Positions 22,316 through 35,833 are shown, counted from the first letter of the stretch. The stretch: 64,000 nucleotides of DNA from Citrus sinensis (GCF_022201045.2 NC_068557.1:2728001-2792000), one strand, 5' to 3'. Translations and numbers: made by a program. Notes: generated by a model from the letters alone, not told the origin.

Positions 22316-24140
22316 TTAGTATTGCTCATTTAAACAAAAAAAAAAAAAAGGAAGATGAACTTTAGGTTTGTCACAGCATGATGATATTACAAAGTTTTAA
22401 AAATATTAGAACGTGGGTTATTGTATTTGAAGCAGCTGTGCGATGGTAGAGTCCGGATATCTGAACTTAGAATTGATTAAAATTTATCCAAAAATAAAAT
22501 AAAAAAAGTTATAAAGATGAAAAAAGTTGATGTAAAGTTTTGCAAAGCTATGGCTCGCTCACTTGGAATTTTGAAAGAATGATGAGACAATTGAGTATTA
22601 GAAAGTGAAAGTCTCAACAAATTTGTAAAATTTGGTAGCTTTTGGTAAATTTGATTAAAAGATATGCTAAATACTGAATTGAATATAATTAAGTGAAACA
22701 TAATAATTCGATTTATGTTTTGTTTTATTTTTCTAGCTTTAATATGTTCACGTAGTGATATCTTGTAAAATTTCTAAACCAACCTACCGCCGATAAATGA
22801 TGAAGCCATGATTTATGAATGTCTTTGCTGATAATAGCTATCATCATTACTCATTATGTCAACACTTCATGAAAATACGTAACCAATTACAAGTCTCCAC
22901 GTATTAAACTTGTTATTAACTAAAATGTTTTCAAAGATTAAATAAACTAAATGACATTCCAAGAATCAGGCAAAATGGTATCATACATGAAATTTCGAAA
23001 TTAGGAATCTATCGCCAATAACAAATTGATTATTTATTTTATTTATGAACGTTTTTAGTCGACCAAATTGGAAAAGAAACAAAATTGCTGTCTATAATTT
23101 TTTAAAGAAAGACATAATCTATCTATTTGGTATCAAATCACGTAAGTCCTTTGCCATAATATTACAAGAGTACACTTGTAATATAGATTTTTGTAGTCAT
23201 AAATTACATGCACAATGAAATTTGAAACATAAGAATAAGAGAGAAAATGGTCTAAAACAATAGGGAAAAAAAGTACACATACTTCACTGTTGTATATAAA
23301 TATTGATATTCCAAAATATAATTACCCCAGAATAGTGGAAAGGAAAGAGAAGAATATTTGATTTACATAAGGAAATCAATTTTAGAGTTGTAAAAAACCC
23401 ACAAGGAGGAAGTCTAAATGCATGAGAACAAACCTAAATGAGGACTCACCCAATTCAGAAGCCTCTTATTCACACTTTTTTTTTTTTTTTTGCATAACTT
23501 GATCTTTAGAATAATGTTTTGGGCACACCTTTATGTCTTTTTTTTTTCAATATTCTTTGCCATTATTTTGTATCTATGCTATTACCATTCGTTATATTCA
23601 TTGTTTTCCTTGTTTATTTATAATTATTTTACTCATTATTCAAACATATATGTGAATTTTTCATACACACAACCAACAAAGAATTAACACCCTTAAATAT
23701 GAGTAACATCATAAAATAGAATGACATGTAGCACTATTTATGTGGCACAGTGGCAGTGTGAGTCCACTCAAATTACAACATTTTACCATTGTTAGAATAC
23801 AATCTCGCATCATGGACCTATTTGACGCAACTCAGAAAACTATGAACTTATCGGAAAATTACAAAAATGGTAGGGGCCAGGTGTAATTACAAATAAAACA
23901 AAACCAAAAAGAAAAATAGTGGTTCGCGTCATGCTGTCCTGGTCCTCATTCGAAGAAAGTGGGCCCACGAACGCGTAGTCAACGGTTGTCAACACGTAAT
24001 CACCACGATGTTTAAAATCAAATCAAACGGTGGTGATTACGATGAAACCAAAGGTGGGAAAGAGATCAAAGACGTTAAGGATTCAAAAATTTAAAAAGAT
24101 GTTAAAATAATACAAACAAAAAAAACTCAACTGTATACAT
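22316..24140. other. Intergenic, no gene seen
   Basis: AT-rich DNA with poly(T) runs (23477-23491) and no coding signal. The last about 300 bp become GC-richer and probably include the HMA5-like promoter. Confidence 0.5.
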
Positions 24141-24367
24141 ACACCACCAAGGATTCTCGCGCACTCTGGACTCTCTCTCTCTCTCATTCCTCCGCCTCTT
24201 TCTCTTTGACCAAACGCCGTCGTTCCGCACTCTCTCTGGCGCGTCGCAAATTTCACAAACCCTAACCCTAAAGTTTTTATTTTTTTGTTTTGTTGCTTTT
24301 CTATCTGATCGCTCTCTCTGTCACGTGACGTGGTCACTGATCACCGATAGCGACCTCGCAAAAAAAG

Positions 24368-24524
24368 GTAAGGTACCTGCTTGCCGCTTGCTAATTGCTA
24401 TCTATGTAATCTCGAAATATGTGTCGGTGATTATTTGGATTTATTTATTTTGATTTTAATACTTGAAATATTTAATCAAATATTTGGTTTTTATTTGGTT
24501 TTATTGTTTATACGGTTGTTTTAG
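24368..24524 (+). other. Intron in the 5'UTR of the HMA5-like gene
   Basis: A GTAAGG donor at 24368 after an A-run and a T-rich TTAG acceptor at 24521-24524 define a 157-bp intron ending five bases before the ATG. The leader exon upstream (about 24140-24367) holds a CT repeat and an AACCCTAACCCTAA telobox near 24258-24271. Confidence 0.6.
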
Positions 24525-24529
24525 AAGGG

Positions 24530-27500
24530 ATGAATTTGAACTCTGTGAATGGAGAAATGGAAGGGGAAAGGGGGGATGATGGCCTTAAGGAGCCTTTATT
24601 ACTGCAGCATGTAAATGGTGTTGCAATTGATATCCCACCACAACAACAGTTTAGTTATGATGGGAGTAAGAAATTGAGGACGGTGAAGTTCAAAATTAGG
24701 GAGATCAAATGTGCTTCTTGTGCAACGTCTATTGAATCCGTGCTGTCGAACCTCAATGGGGTTGAGAGTGCTGTGGTGTCACCCCTTGAAGGCCAAGCTG
24801 TCGTTAAATTTATTCCCGGGCTTATTACCGTAAGTGCTCTTCAGGAACTTGCTTGATTTTGGATTACGTTGTTTTCCTGTTAGAGTTATTTCAACATATG
24901 CACACGGCACACATGAAGAGAGTTCGTAAATTCATGTACCTTGTAAATGCTTGTGCTTGAGCTCTTTAGCTTGTTCTGTTTCTCATTATTATTAACATAC
25001 ATCTTTTACAGAAATGAATTTAATATTTGCCTACTCTATCTAGTATCTATAGTTAAAAAATGGAATTATTTACAATTAACTACTATTTTAGGCAAAACGA
25101 ATTAAGGAAACTGTAGAAGAAGCAGGATTTCCAGTTGATGATTTCCCTGAACAAGACATAGCAGTATGCCGCCTCAGGATTAAAGGAATGATGTGCACCA
25201 GCTGCTCTGAATCTGTAGAACGTGCCATTGAAATGGTTGATGGAGTTAAAAAGGCTGTGGTTGGTGTAGCTCTTGAAGAAGCAAAGGTCCACTTTGATCC
25301 AAATCTCACTGACACAGATCACATTGTTGAAGCAATAGAAGATGCTGGCTTTGGGGCCGACCTAATAAGCTCAGGGAAGGATGTAAACAAAGTTCATCTA
25401 AAACTTGAAGGATTGAACTCATCTGAAGATGCTACTTTTGTTCAAAACTTTCTTGAGTCAACTCAAGGTGTAAGTCAGGTTGAAATAGACCTGTCAGAAC
25501 ATAAGGTGACAGTTAGCTACGACCCAAACCTCACAGGTCCGAGATCCATTATACAGTACCTTGAAGAAGCCTCTCACGGCCCTAATATTTATCATGCAAG
25601 CTTATATACCCCTCCAAAACGAAGAGAAACAGAGCGGCTGAAAGAAACTCAGATGTACAGGAATCGATTTTTTATTAGCTGCCTCTTTTCAGTTCCTGTC
25701 CTTTTATTTTCCATGGTACTTCCAATGATTCCTACTTATGGTAACTGGTTAGACTACAAGGTTCACAACATGCTCACTATTGGGATGCTTTTAAGATGGA
25801 TCCTTTGCACGCCAGTGCAGTTCATTGTGGGCCAAAGGTACTGAGTCTAACTTTTATCTCATCTTCTCTTCATGTTTACTGCTGCGTGCGACAACCTAGG
25901 CATTTGAATTTTCGAAGAATTTTTATGAGATAATTTATGAGATCGCTTGATTGTATTTTTCAGGTTCTATGTGGGAGCATATCATGCATTGCGACGAAGG
26001 TCAGCTAATATGGACGTTCTGGTCGCATTAGGCACTAATGCTGCTTATTTTTACTCTGTATACATTGCTGTAAAAGCATTGACTTCCAATACATTTGAAG
26101 GGCAAGATTTCTTTGAGACTAGTGCCATGTTAATATCCTTTATCCTCTTAGGGAAGTATTTGGAGGTTGTGGCAAAAGGGAAGACTTCGGATGCTTTAGC
26201 AAAGCTGACAGACCTTGCTCCTGATACTGCACATCTCTTAACATTAGATGGTGAGGGAAATGTAATTTCAGAAATGGATATTAACACTCAACTGATGCAG
26301 AAGAATGATATAATTAAGATTCTTCCGGGAGAAAAGGTTCCAGTTGATGGGGTTGTTACAGATGGTCAAAGCTATGTGAATGAAAGTATGATCACAGGAG
26401 AGGCTAAGCCCATTGCTAAAGGTCCTGGGGACAAGGTACTAACCATTTTTCTTTTACATTTTAATGTATGTGGCATTTTAATATGTAAAGTGAAGGTTCT
26501 TTTAATGTAATCAACAGGTTATTGGTGGGACCATGAACGAGAATGGATGCTTACAGGTTAAGGCCACTCATGTTGGGTCAGAAACTGCACTTTCCCAAAT
26601 TGTTCAACTTGTGGAAGCTGCTCAGCTTGCCAGAGCACCAGTTCAGAAATTAGCTGATCAGATCTCAAGGTTTTTTGTTCCTATGGTGAGTTCGTCTGTT
26701 TCTATATACATTATACTTTAAACAGTATTTGTCCAGATTTAGTGGAGGACAACATTATTTTGTTGGGATTGCAACTAGATAACATTTCGAGAGAAAGAAG
26801 AGCTAACAACAAGTAAATTAATAAATATAATATTTTATGGGGTAACTTGAAGAGGATTTATTTGAATATATCAAATGATTATCAGAAATCAAATTTTTGT
26901 TTTATATGTATATGGTTTGTTTCAGTATGATCTTATTAGTGTCACATTCCCTAGAACGTAAGTAAAATGCCTCGGTTAGAGGGGAATTATTGCTTTTATG
27001 TTTTGTAAAAGGTGACAAATTCCTCATCCACTAGTTCATTAGAGTGCTATAAGTGTGCAGTACATATTTTATTGTTCCAATGACACCTTCTCTCACTGGT
27101 ATATGATTTCTTTAGTTAGAGAACAAATGACTAGACCCTTAGTAAGGGCTGCAAAAAGAATCCATACCGCATGTCAACTGCTCATGTTTCGGTCAAGCTT
27201 ATTCATGAACTAAATGATCCAAAGTATAACTTGGCATTAGCTCAATTGGCAAGAAAATAAGCTTGAACATACCCATGCATGACTTGATTTGTTTGTGAGG
27301 ATGGATATATACCTTGTAACATTTAACCCAAAATAAATATGTTAAGAGAGAAGAGTTTTACTTCATGTTTAGCAAAAATTATTTATCAATGGTATTAAAA
27401 AATTTCCTTTTAACATATCACACTGTAAGAACATCGAATGTTATTATAGAAGGCATGTACTTAAGTGAGAATTGTTCATTCTCTGCCTCATAGAAGTAGT

Positions 27501-30046
27501 AAGCTTGTCAACAAGCATAAACCTGTTAAAAGTTCCAATGAGTCTTATTGAATAGAAAGTTGACCTTGATTTGGATCTCAGTTAGAGGCAAAGGAATCTA
27601 CCATTAATTGTGCTCTGGTGCATGGATCTTTTACAGCCTGTGCATGGCACTTGGTCAATAAAACAATCATTTTGTTTTTACCTCATCTCAGGTTGTTGCT
27701 GCAGCATTCATAACATGGCTGGGATGGTTTATCCCTGGAGTGGCTGGGCTTTACCCTAAACATTGGATACCAAAAGTCATGGATGAGTTTGAGCTTGCAC
27801 TGCAGTTTGGCATTTCAGTATTGGTTGTTGCTTGTCCATGTGCTCTAGGACTGGCAACCCCTACTGCTGTCATGGTTGCTACAGGGAAGGGTGCTTCTCT
27901 AGGTGTGCTCATTAAGGGTGGAAATGCACTTGAAAAGGCACACAAGGTATGGTCTTTATCCCCTTGTAAACAACTAAGGCTGAGTAACTTGAGTTTGGGG
28001 TTGATGTACAAAATTTCGCTATACTCTGGGTGTATTAAGCAAGTTGCCTTTGCTGCACACACATGTACACGTGCGCTCAAGACATGTAAGCGTGCAAATA
28101 TTTGCCCATCATCTTTTGTGAAATAGATCTAGATTTTCTGGTTTCATTGATCTCATATGATCAAATAATTAAATAAAATAGCCTATGGACATTTTTAATC
28201 TGATTAATTCCTGCTTCATCTACAGACTATATTAGAGTATATTTTGATATTGTGATTTGTGAGTCTCCATTTGAATGTCACATTTTCCTTGAAACAAATA
28301 GAATTTAAGTTTTTATTATTTTGAATATTTTACTAGAAAATAGCTCTTTCTTCCAGTGCAGTCATGTTACAGTAAGCATAAATAGCCTTACTTGACTATG
28401 TCATACTGTCATCATTATCACAGACAAGTTTCTTTTTCCTTTTTTTTTGGTTTTGTTTTGGGGTTTAATAGCTGACAAAGTATAATGGTTATAGTCATCT
28501 ATAAGCATTATTTCTCTTTTTTATGGTTTTTGGACATGATATAAGTTGAACCTCTGGTCATGGGAAATTTGATTAATGCCCTCATTACTGCTAAGTGACT
28601 ATATTGATTGCATTTCTTTTAATTCTGCAGGTAAAGACAGTTGTCTTTGATAAGACGGGGACTCTGACAGTTGGAAAGCCTGAGGTAGTCAGTGCGGTGC
28701 TGTTTTCCCACTTTTCCATGGAGGAGTTCTGTGACATGGCTACTGCAGCAGAGGTAGATATTAATAATTAGTATGATACTCTGATTAATCTGCAACCTGT
28801 CTGGGGTTGAATACTAACAGTGTTCTTGACCTTAGTTCCAATAGTTTTTGAAAACAATCCCAATGCCCTTCTTAACCCAATACTTGGCAAGAAACTTGCA
28901 ATACAATGCAGGCAAACATTATATGTATACAGGCCCTGTTCATAAAAAAATTGAATTTTGCTTTGGTGTATGTGCTTGTACGAATCTGATTACACACTTT
29001 TTTTTTTCCCCTCTTTACAAAATGTTCAGGCAAATAGTGAGCACCCAATAGCAAAAGCTGTGGTGGAGCATGCAAAGAAGCTGCGGCAGAAACTTGGCTC
29101 TCCTACCGAACATGCCAGTGAGGCTAAGGACTTTGAGGTGCACACTGGAGCTGGGGTCAGCGGAAAAGTTGGTGACAGAACAGTTTTGGTTGGGAACAAA
29201 AGGCTCATGATGGCTTTTCATGTTCCCGTTGGTCCTGAGGTTGATGACTATATGATGAAAAATGAGCAACTGGCCAGGACATGTGTATTAGTTGCTATTG
29301 ACGGAAGGGTTGCTGGAGCTTTTGCTGTAACTGATCCCGTGAAGCCAGAGGCTCAAATTGTTGTATCCTCTCTCCGCTCAATGGAAATCTCAAGCATCAT
29401 GGTGACTGGTGATAATTGGGCTACAGCGAATGCCATCGCAAAAGAGGTTGGAATAGGAAAGGTTTTTGCTGAAACAGATCCAGTGGGAAAAGCTAATAAG
29501 ATAAAAGAACTGCAGGTAAGCCTATTCTATACATGGACAATGGTGCACTAGAAAATGCTGTTTCTGTTTGTGTCATGTTGAGTCAGTGAGGCAACATTTT
29601 AGTAACTTGTCTTTTTGAATTTACAATGGATGCAGTTGAAAGGAATGACTGTTGCTATGGTGGGAGACGGAATAAATGACTCACCAGCATTAGTTGCAGC
29701 TGATGTTGGGATGGCAATTGGTGCTGGAACTGACGTAGCTATAGAAGCAGCTGATATAGTTCTCATTAAAAGCAGCTTGGAAGATGTAGTTACTGCCATA
29801 GATCTTTCCAGAAAGACCATCTCTCGAATTCGACTCAATTATGTGTGGGCACTTGGCTATAATGTACTTGCCGTGCCTATCGCTGCTGGAATTCTATACC
29901 CCTTCACAGGAATCCGTTTGCCACCCTGGCTTGCCGGGGCTTGTATGGCTGCTTCATCACTTAGTGTGCTTTGTTCTTCTCTTTTATTGCAGTCTTATAA
30001 GAAGCCTTTGCACATTAAGGACTCAAAAGACAGCTCACTTGACTAG
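24530..30046 (+). CDS. HMA5: Copper-transporting P1B-type ATPase, HMA5-like
   Basis: A 986-residue heavy-metal pump that exports Cu(I) using ATP; plant HMA5 serves copper detoxification and root-to-shoot movement. Exons: 24530-24829, 25092-25837, 25964-26435, 26518-26685, 27692-27946, 28631-28753, 29030-29515, 29636-30046; all phases agree. Two metal-binding domains carry CxxC: CASC at 61-64 (preceded by Ile-Lys rather than the usual Met-Thr) and MMCTSC at 133-138; a third HMA-like fold (about 180-240) lacks Cys. Pump motifs are intact: TGEA (493-496), CPC in TM6 (610-612), DKTGT (Asp654), SEHP (691-694), TGDNW (814-818), GDGINDSP (860-867) and the TM7/8 residues NYVWALGYN and MAASS. The start is the first ATG after the leader intron. 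Whether this is the true HMA5 orthologue or a paralogue is not settled by the sequence alone. Confidence 0.9.
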
Positions 30047-31441
30047 TTTAAACTTGAACTGTACCTTCCATGGTTCTCATTATTGTGCTGATAAGTATGC
30101 GTATATGCTTTTATGCCAAGAAAAAATAAAACCATTTTGTTTCTTTCCCCTCTCTAGATGTGTTTTTGTACCTTAATATTTCTCCTCTTCGTATCCGTTT
30201 TTGTGACTGTTAGTTCAAAATTTGAAACCCTAATTTGGGTTTGAATCTTAGCGATGGTGGTATCTAAGTTTGGGTGCTTTTGTTCAAGTGATCCTATGAT
30301 TAACTTGAGAAAAATGCATCCAAATAAATTACACTGTATAAAAAGAACAATAAGTGAAAGAGGTAAACAGTGAAATCCCAACAAGCAGAAGCCGCTCGGG
30401 ACTTTTTCAAGAAGCTGCAGCATAAATAGATTTCTCTTGTTTTTTGAGTTGCTGGGAACTAGAAAGCTGCTACTTTTGGGGGATGATTAGTCCACGACTG
30501 TCTCCTATCTTATTATATAGTCCCCAAAATAATGCCAAAACGAAAATGTCTCCCACTAGTACACTCAAAGCCGTCTGAAAAAATTAAGCTCTTACATCAA
30601 CTCTATTCATAAATATGAGTTGCTTGTTGTGGATTAAAATAGGAAAGTATCTAACATGTATGTAAATAATACAGATGATAAGAAGTTCAAGGATCATTGT
30701 GATATCAGTCAAGAAAATGGAGACAAAACTTGGTGAGAGCTTCGATTGCTATCACGTTTAATATCTCAATTGATTTCTGAATGTATTTGATCACAAATGG
30801 TAATCAATGTGCATTTAACAATGCATTCTTTGTATTATAAGATGTTATGCGAATGATATCTTATAAATTGATTAGTGTGATACAAAATTCATAATATATT
30901 GAAAAATGTGTAATACATCTATTATAAGTTATGTGGTTACTTTTACAATTCACTTCTTAAAGTTATTAAATAAATCACACATTATTTTTATTAAAAAGGA
31001 TGAATAGATATATCTCATAACGTTACTAAACTTATTATAATTTCAAATTTTTTTTTAACTAGTAATAAATTTCTCACCATAATATTTGGTTTCCAATATT
31101 AAATTTACATGCAAGTTGTGAATATTAAACAAACAAAAAATCAAAAGCATCGTATCTTACAATCTTAACTCCATCAAATAGTGAAATTTTATTATCTTTC
31201 TAATTAGCTTACAACTCATCAATGCATATCGTAATTTCAGAGTATTTTAGTTGATGAACACTCTCAAATAAAGATTTTCTTAAGTTATATTTATTGTAAC
31301 TAAAAATTAAAATTTATAAATATAAAACTAAGCAATAAAATAACAGGACCAGATGAATGAGTGAATAATTATATTAAATTTAATGAGACCTTACTGTCTA
31401 AAAAATAGTGTGGTTGTAAATAATAATGTAGTAGTCCCATA
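30047..31441. other. HMA5-like 3'UTR and gene-free DNA
   Basis: The start holds likely 3'UTR with AATAAA at 30125-30130. The rest is very AT-rich and I see no gene, RNA or clear transposon in it. Confidence 0.5.
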
Positions 31442-31450
31442 TAATATTAA

Positions 31451-31895
31451 GGGTTAATTTTGTCCTGCCCCCAACTGTTTCAACATTTTTCGCCACACAC
31501 CCATATGTTTCGAAAATACTCACTCCACACCCAATTCCGTTAATTTGATCGTTATGTTTAACGGAGCTATTTAAAATTTAAATAAATGTCCAAAATACCC
31601 CTTATCTTGAATTAGAGAAAAATAACATGAGATAAAATATTAATTTAATAATTAATGTTTACATTAAAAAAATTTATTTAAAGGTAATTAATAATAATTT
31701 CATCAATTAAATTATCAAATAAATTTAATTTATCATCATCAAATAATATTTAGGATATGAATTTTCAAATTTACCCTTTGACCGTTAGAATAAACGGTCA
31801 AATTAACGGAATTGGGTGTGGAGTGAATATTTTCGAAACATATGGGTGTGTGGTGAAAAATGTTGAAACAGTTGGGTGCAGGACAAAATTATCCC
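31451..31895. mobile_element. MULE-type MITE copy 1, 445 bp, with 9-bp TSD
   Basis: The element starts GGGTTAATTTTGTCCTGC and its other end, reversed, GGGATAATTTTGTCCTGC. The terminal inverted repeats run about 105 bp and include CACACACCCATATGTTTCG. It is flanked by the 9-bp duplication TAATATTAA (31442-31450, 31896-31904), the length made by Mutator-like transposases. The interior is AT-rich and non-coding. Confidence 0.88.
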
Positions 31896-32816
31896 TAATA
31901 TTAATATTAATCTGGTTGCAATATTTGTGTAAATTAAAAAAAAAAGGTACACGTGTCCTTTTCATTAGGCATGAAAAAGCATCTCATGCGTGGAAGCCGA
32001 TTCCGCCATGAGTACTGACTTGCTATTCACTTTAACAATTTTCATTTGCACAGTGGCATCTCCTAGAAAATTGAAGTCCCCTGCAGCTTCCGTAATTGTC
32101 TCTCAACGGCGAACAACATCTCAACACGTCTCCTCTCTTTCTTACTTCCATGTCTTTTATCTTGTACCAACACATAAAGTCTCACTCTTTTTTTATTTTT
32201 TTTGTTAATCAGTCTCTCTCTTTCTCTGACTAAACATCTGAGTTCTTGAGTCTTGATCCCCTCCAAAAGGTAAGCTCCGATCATCTCTTCTTTCATTTTG
32301 GATCATGTTGTTAGGATCATTCAATTTGATCAAAAGGGTTTCTTTTTCTTCATACAAGTATGTGTATGTGTTTTCGTTGGAGATTTTTGAGTTTTGTGAG
32401 TGAATAGGATGGTGGTTAAAAGCTAAGAGAAGACGCTTGAAATGTTGATAAGTTAAATTAAATGTTATTGGATTTTCAATTTCCTAGCTGCCCTTTTGTT
32501 TGGCCGCCGAGAAAATGGAATGAAAATTAAGGAAGATTGGATTTTGGGATTTTTTGGTTTCTGGCTTTTTCTGTCTATTTATGGAATGATGAAGAATTCT
32601 GGGTTTTTATTCGTTTTGGCGGTTATGTTTCTAATAATGGAAGGTTCTGTTTTCTTTAAGCTCAGTCAACTGGTTGTGTCAGGTATTTAGATAGGCTCTG
32701 TGAAGTAGAAAAGAATTATTGGTATCTTGATAATTGTAATGATTGAGAGTTGAAATTTTTGGTTCCTGTTGAGAACAAATTGAGAGTTTGTTCTTGTGAT
32801 TTTGGTCTGTTTTGGA

Positions 32817-34193
32817 ATGGATAATTCTTCAGGTTTGGGAGGCAGGTTTTTGTCGGGTCAAAATGTGGGGTTATTGGACCTTGAATCATCAATTCCCAGA
32901 AACCAACAAAACCAGCTGGGCCATCCATCTTTTAGCCGGCCGCATCAAATGAATATGATGCATGGTCTTGAAAATGATCACCACCACATCGGGCTACTGG
33001 AAGTGAAAGGGTCAAGCAGGAAAGGATTACCGATGAATTTTGGTAGAGGGAAGATGGTCAGTCCAATCAATGCCTCAAATAATGGCAATACAAGTGAAGA
33101 AGATGAACCCAGTTATACAGATGAAGGAAATGGTGAAAACTCCAATGGAGGAAGGGATAAAAAGGGATCTATGTGGCACAGAATGAAATGGACAGATAAT
33201 GTGGTTAGGCTTCTTATAGCTGCTGTTGCTTGTGTGGGGGATGATGGTACGATTGATGGTGTAGAGGGGCTTAAGAGGAAATCTGGAATTTTACAAAAGA
33301 AGGGCAAGTGGAAAACAGTTTCAAAGATAATGATTAGTAGGGGTTGTCAAGTTTCACCACAGCAGTGTGAGGATAAGTTTAACGACTTGAATAAGAGGTA
33401 CAAGAAGTTGAATGATATTCTCGGTAAGGGATTAACTTGTCAAGTGGTGGAGAATCCTGCTCTTATAGACACAATGTCATGCTCACACCTCTCAGCAAAG
33501 GCAAAGGATGATGTGAGAAAAATTCTGGGCTCAAAACACTTGTTTTATAAAGAAATGTTTGCTTATCATAATGGGAAAAAGATCCCAAATTGCCATGACA
33601 TTGATCTACAAGGTTGTTCTGTACCTTCAGACAGGTCTCCAAAAGGTAACGACGAGTCAGAGGAGGAAGAAGCCGACCGGAACAACGACACTGATGATGA
33701 TGAGTCAGATAATGAAGATGATCGTAATGATGACGAGGATGAGGGGAGAATGGCTGAGATTGGCGAGAGAGGGAAGGGGAATGAAGAAGATGGCCATTCA
33801 TGGCCGCAATCTGCTGGCCGGAGTGTCTTTGAGATGGAAATGGCTAGGATTTTTCAAGACCCCTCGAAGTCAATGTGGGAGAGAAGGGAGTGGATTAAGA
33901 AGCAGAAGTTGGCACTTCAGAATCAAAGAGTCAGCATTCAGGCTCAAGCTTTTGAACTTGAGAAACAACACTTAAAGTGGCTAAGATATTGCAGCAAGAA
34001 AGACCGGGAACTGGAGAGGTCAAGGTTGGAGAATGAGAGGATAAGATTAGATAATGAACAAATGATATTGCACCTGAAACAGAAACAATTTGAGTTAGAT
34101 TTAAGGAAGACAGAAGTATCCTTAGAACCCACTTCTCTTGGAAACAGGGATAGGGATAGAGATCAAATTGATGATTTGGGCAGGCATCAATAA
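32817..34193 (+). CDS. Trihelix (Myb/SANT-like) transcription factor
   Basis: An intronless coding region of 458 residues. The DNA-binding trihelix lies at about 118-205, with the Trp residues of MKWTDNVVRLL and GKWKTVSKIM and the third-helix block QQCEDKFNDLNKRYKKLNDIL in 183-203. A strongly acidic Asp/Glu run (278-310) follows, then a C-terminal coiled coil (about 375-435) rich in Glu, Arg and Leu, probably for dimerisation. This resembles Arabidopsis At1g21200/At1g76870-type proteins; the exact subclade is my inference. I chose the ATG at 32817; the frame extends seven codons upstream only to a GTG. A leader exon with CT repeats ends at a GTAAGC donor near 32270, so the 5'UTR probably contains an intron. 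The gene sits between two inverted MITEs. Confidence 0.87.
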   Translation: MDNSSGLGGRFLSGQNVGLLDLESSIPRNQQNQLGHPSFSRPHQMNMMHGLENDHHHIGLLEVKGSSRKGLPMNFGRGKMVSPINASNNGNTSEEDEPSYTDEGNGENSNGGRDKKGSMWHRMKWTDNVVRLLIAAVACVGDDGTIDGVEGLKRKSGILQKKGKWKTVSKIMISRGCQVSPQQCEDKFNDLNKRYKKLNDILGKGLTCQVVENPALIDTMSCSHLSAKAKDDVRKILGSKHLFYKEMFAYHNGKKIPNCHDIDLQGCSVPSDRSPKGNDESEEEEADRNNDTDDDESDNEDDRNDDEDEGRMAEIGERGKGNEEDGHSWPQSAGRSVFEMEMARIFQDPSKSMWERREWIKKQKLALQNQRVSIQAQAFELEKQHLKWLRYCSKKDRELERSRLENERIRLDNEQMILHLKQKQFELDLRKTEVSLEPTSLGNRDRDRDQIDDLGRHQ

Positions 34194-34875
34194 TATGTCC
34201 TCTGCTAAAGCCTGGAGATCTGAAGGTTTGTGGCAGGCACCATGGTGTACTTTGTCTAATAATTCTGCACAAAAAAATTTTAACTGCTTAGTCACACTAA
34301 CCTTGTTCGTCATTGGTATTTCTTTACATTAACATGCACGGTACTTGTAAGTCGTTTTTTGAGCTTTTGATGAAGTTTAAGAATTAAGCATTAGCATTTT
34401 ACCCTGTACCTCTTTGATGTCCAGATTATGCGATAGATAACTCTTATGTCTATCTATGGTTTAATAGGCCTTCAGTTAATCAACCACCTGTCCGGCAATA
34501 CCTTCTTAGGTTTTGGAAGGGAGGAAAAAAAAAAAAAAGGTCTATGCTCCAACAATGATGTTGGAGAGTATGGAATCACTACCACACAGATAAAATTTTT
34601 TCGAGTTTTGTGTTCATTTGTCAATTTTAGTATTGAAGGTTTCAAGATGTTATATATAATTAATTGTATGTATATTAGCTAATCCCGGGATTATATACAG
34701 TATTAGCTTATTTCATCATGCAACTATTATGGATGAGAAAATTTGATGAGCATTCTAATGGAGGTGGTATAATCGTTTTCTTGGAAATATCATTGTAAAC
34801 ATCTATCTTTAGCATTTTTTTTTTCAAACCCCATATATGGATGTTCAGTGGTTCACGCGTATTATATATTTGTAT
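34194..34875. other. Trihelix gene 3' flank
   Basis: Likely 3'UTR followed by AT-rich DNA. No further gene seen before the second MITE. Confidence 0.5.
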
Positions 34876-34884
34876 TAAAATCAA

Positions 34885-35329
34885 GGGATAATTTTGTCCT
34901 GCACCCAACTGTTTCAACATATTTCACCACACACCCATATGTTTCGAAAATACTCACTCCACACCCAATTCCGTTAATTTGACCGTTTATTCTAACGGTC
35001 AAAGGGCAAATTTGGAAATTCATATCCTAAATATTATTTGATGATGATAAATTAAATTTATTTGATAATTTAATTGATGAAATTATTATTAATTACCTTT
35101 AAATAAATTTTTTTAATGTAAACATTAATTATTAAATTAATATTTTATCTCATTTTATTTTTCTCTAATTCAAGATAAGGGGTATTTTGGACATTTACTT
35201 AAATTTCAAATAGCTCCGTTAAACATAACGGTCAAATTAACGGAATTGGGTGTGGAGTGAGTATTTTCGAAACATATGGGTGTGTGGCGAAAAATGTTGA
35301 AACAGTTGGGGGCAGGACAAAATTAACCC
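34885..35329. mobile_element. MULE-type MITE copy 2, 445 bp, inverted relative to copy 1, with 9-bp TSD
   Basis: Same 445-bp length and same termini as the copy at 31451-31895 but in the opposite orientation; over the stretch I compared the two differ at only a few percent of positions. Its own 9-bp target duplication is TAAAATCAA (34876-34884, 35330-35338), different from copy 1, so the two arose by separate insertions. Confidence 0.88.
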
Positions 35330-35833
35330 TAAAATCAATGGTGAATCCTTCACTCATGATAAATTAAGTGTCAAAGTTGTACTCTCCAAAAAGTATGGGC
35401 CAATTCAAATTTCAAATGGAGAAATTTCCAAGCGAAAATTAAATGTTTCCATTCTTAATCAAAATGTTGAAAAGTTTTCCATTCTTATTCGAAATGTCCA
35501 AATAACTAACTTTCTAAATAATTTTGTTCAGCCAAATCTCCATCTCTGCATACTTTTCTCCGTCAAAAACTAATACCACACATGCAATGACAAATAAATA
35601 ATATGATTAACAGAGCAAAAGAAAACGAAAACAGCAACCCAATAAATAAAAAGAAAATAAAAGTAAAAATTTTAGTATTTTTCATTTTCATGCAACCAAT
35701 CATATTACTTCAAATCAATGTACATGCAGCAAAAATTTTGTCGATGAAATAAAATTAGCCAATCCTGCCTAAAGTATCTTTCCCAATCACATCATGCCAC
35801 CTCATACAAGCCGCGTATCTCAAAAACACTTGC

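Noticed and set aside
21413-22323. A complete hAT element ending at 22315, with TTTAGTAT as TSD on both sides
   Set aside because: TTTAGTAT occurs at both places, but the sequence after the left copy does not resemble the CAGGGACGGAGC terminus.
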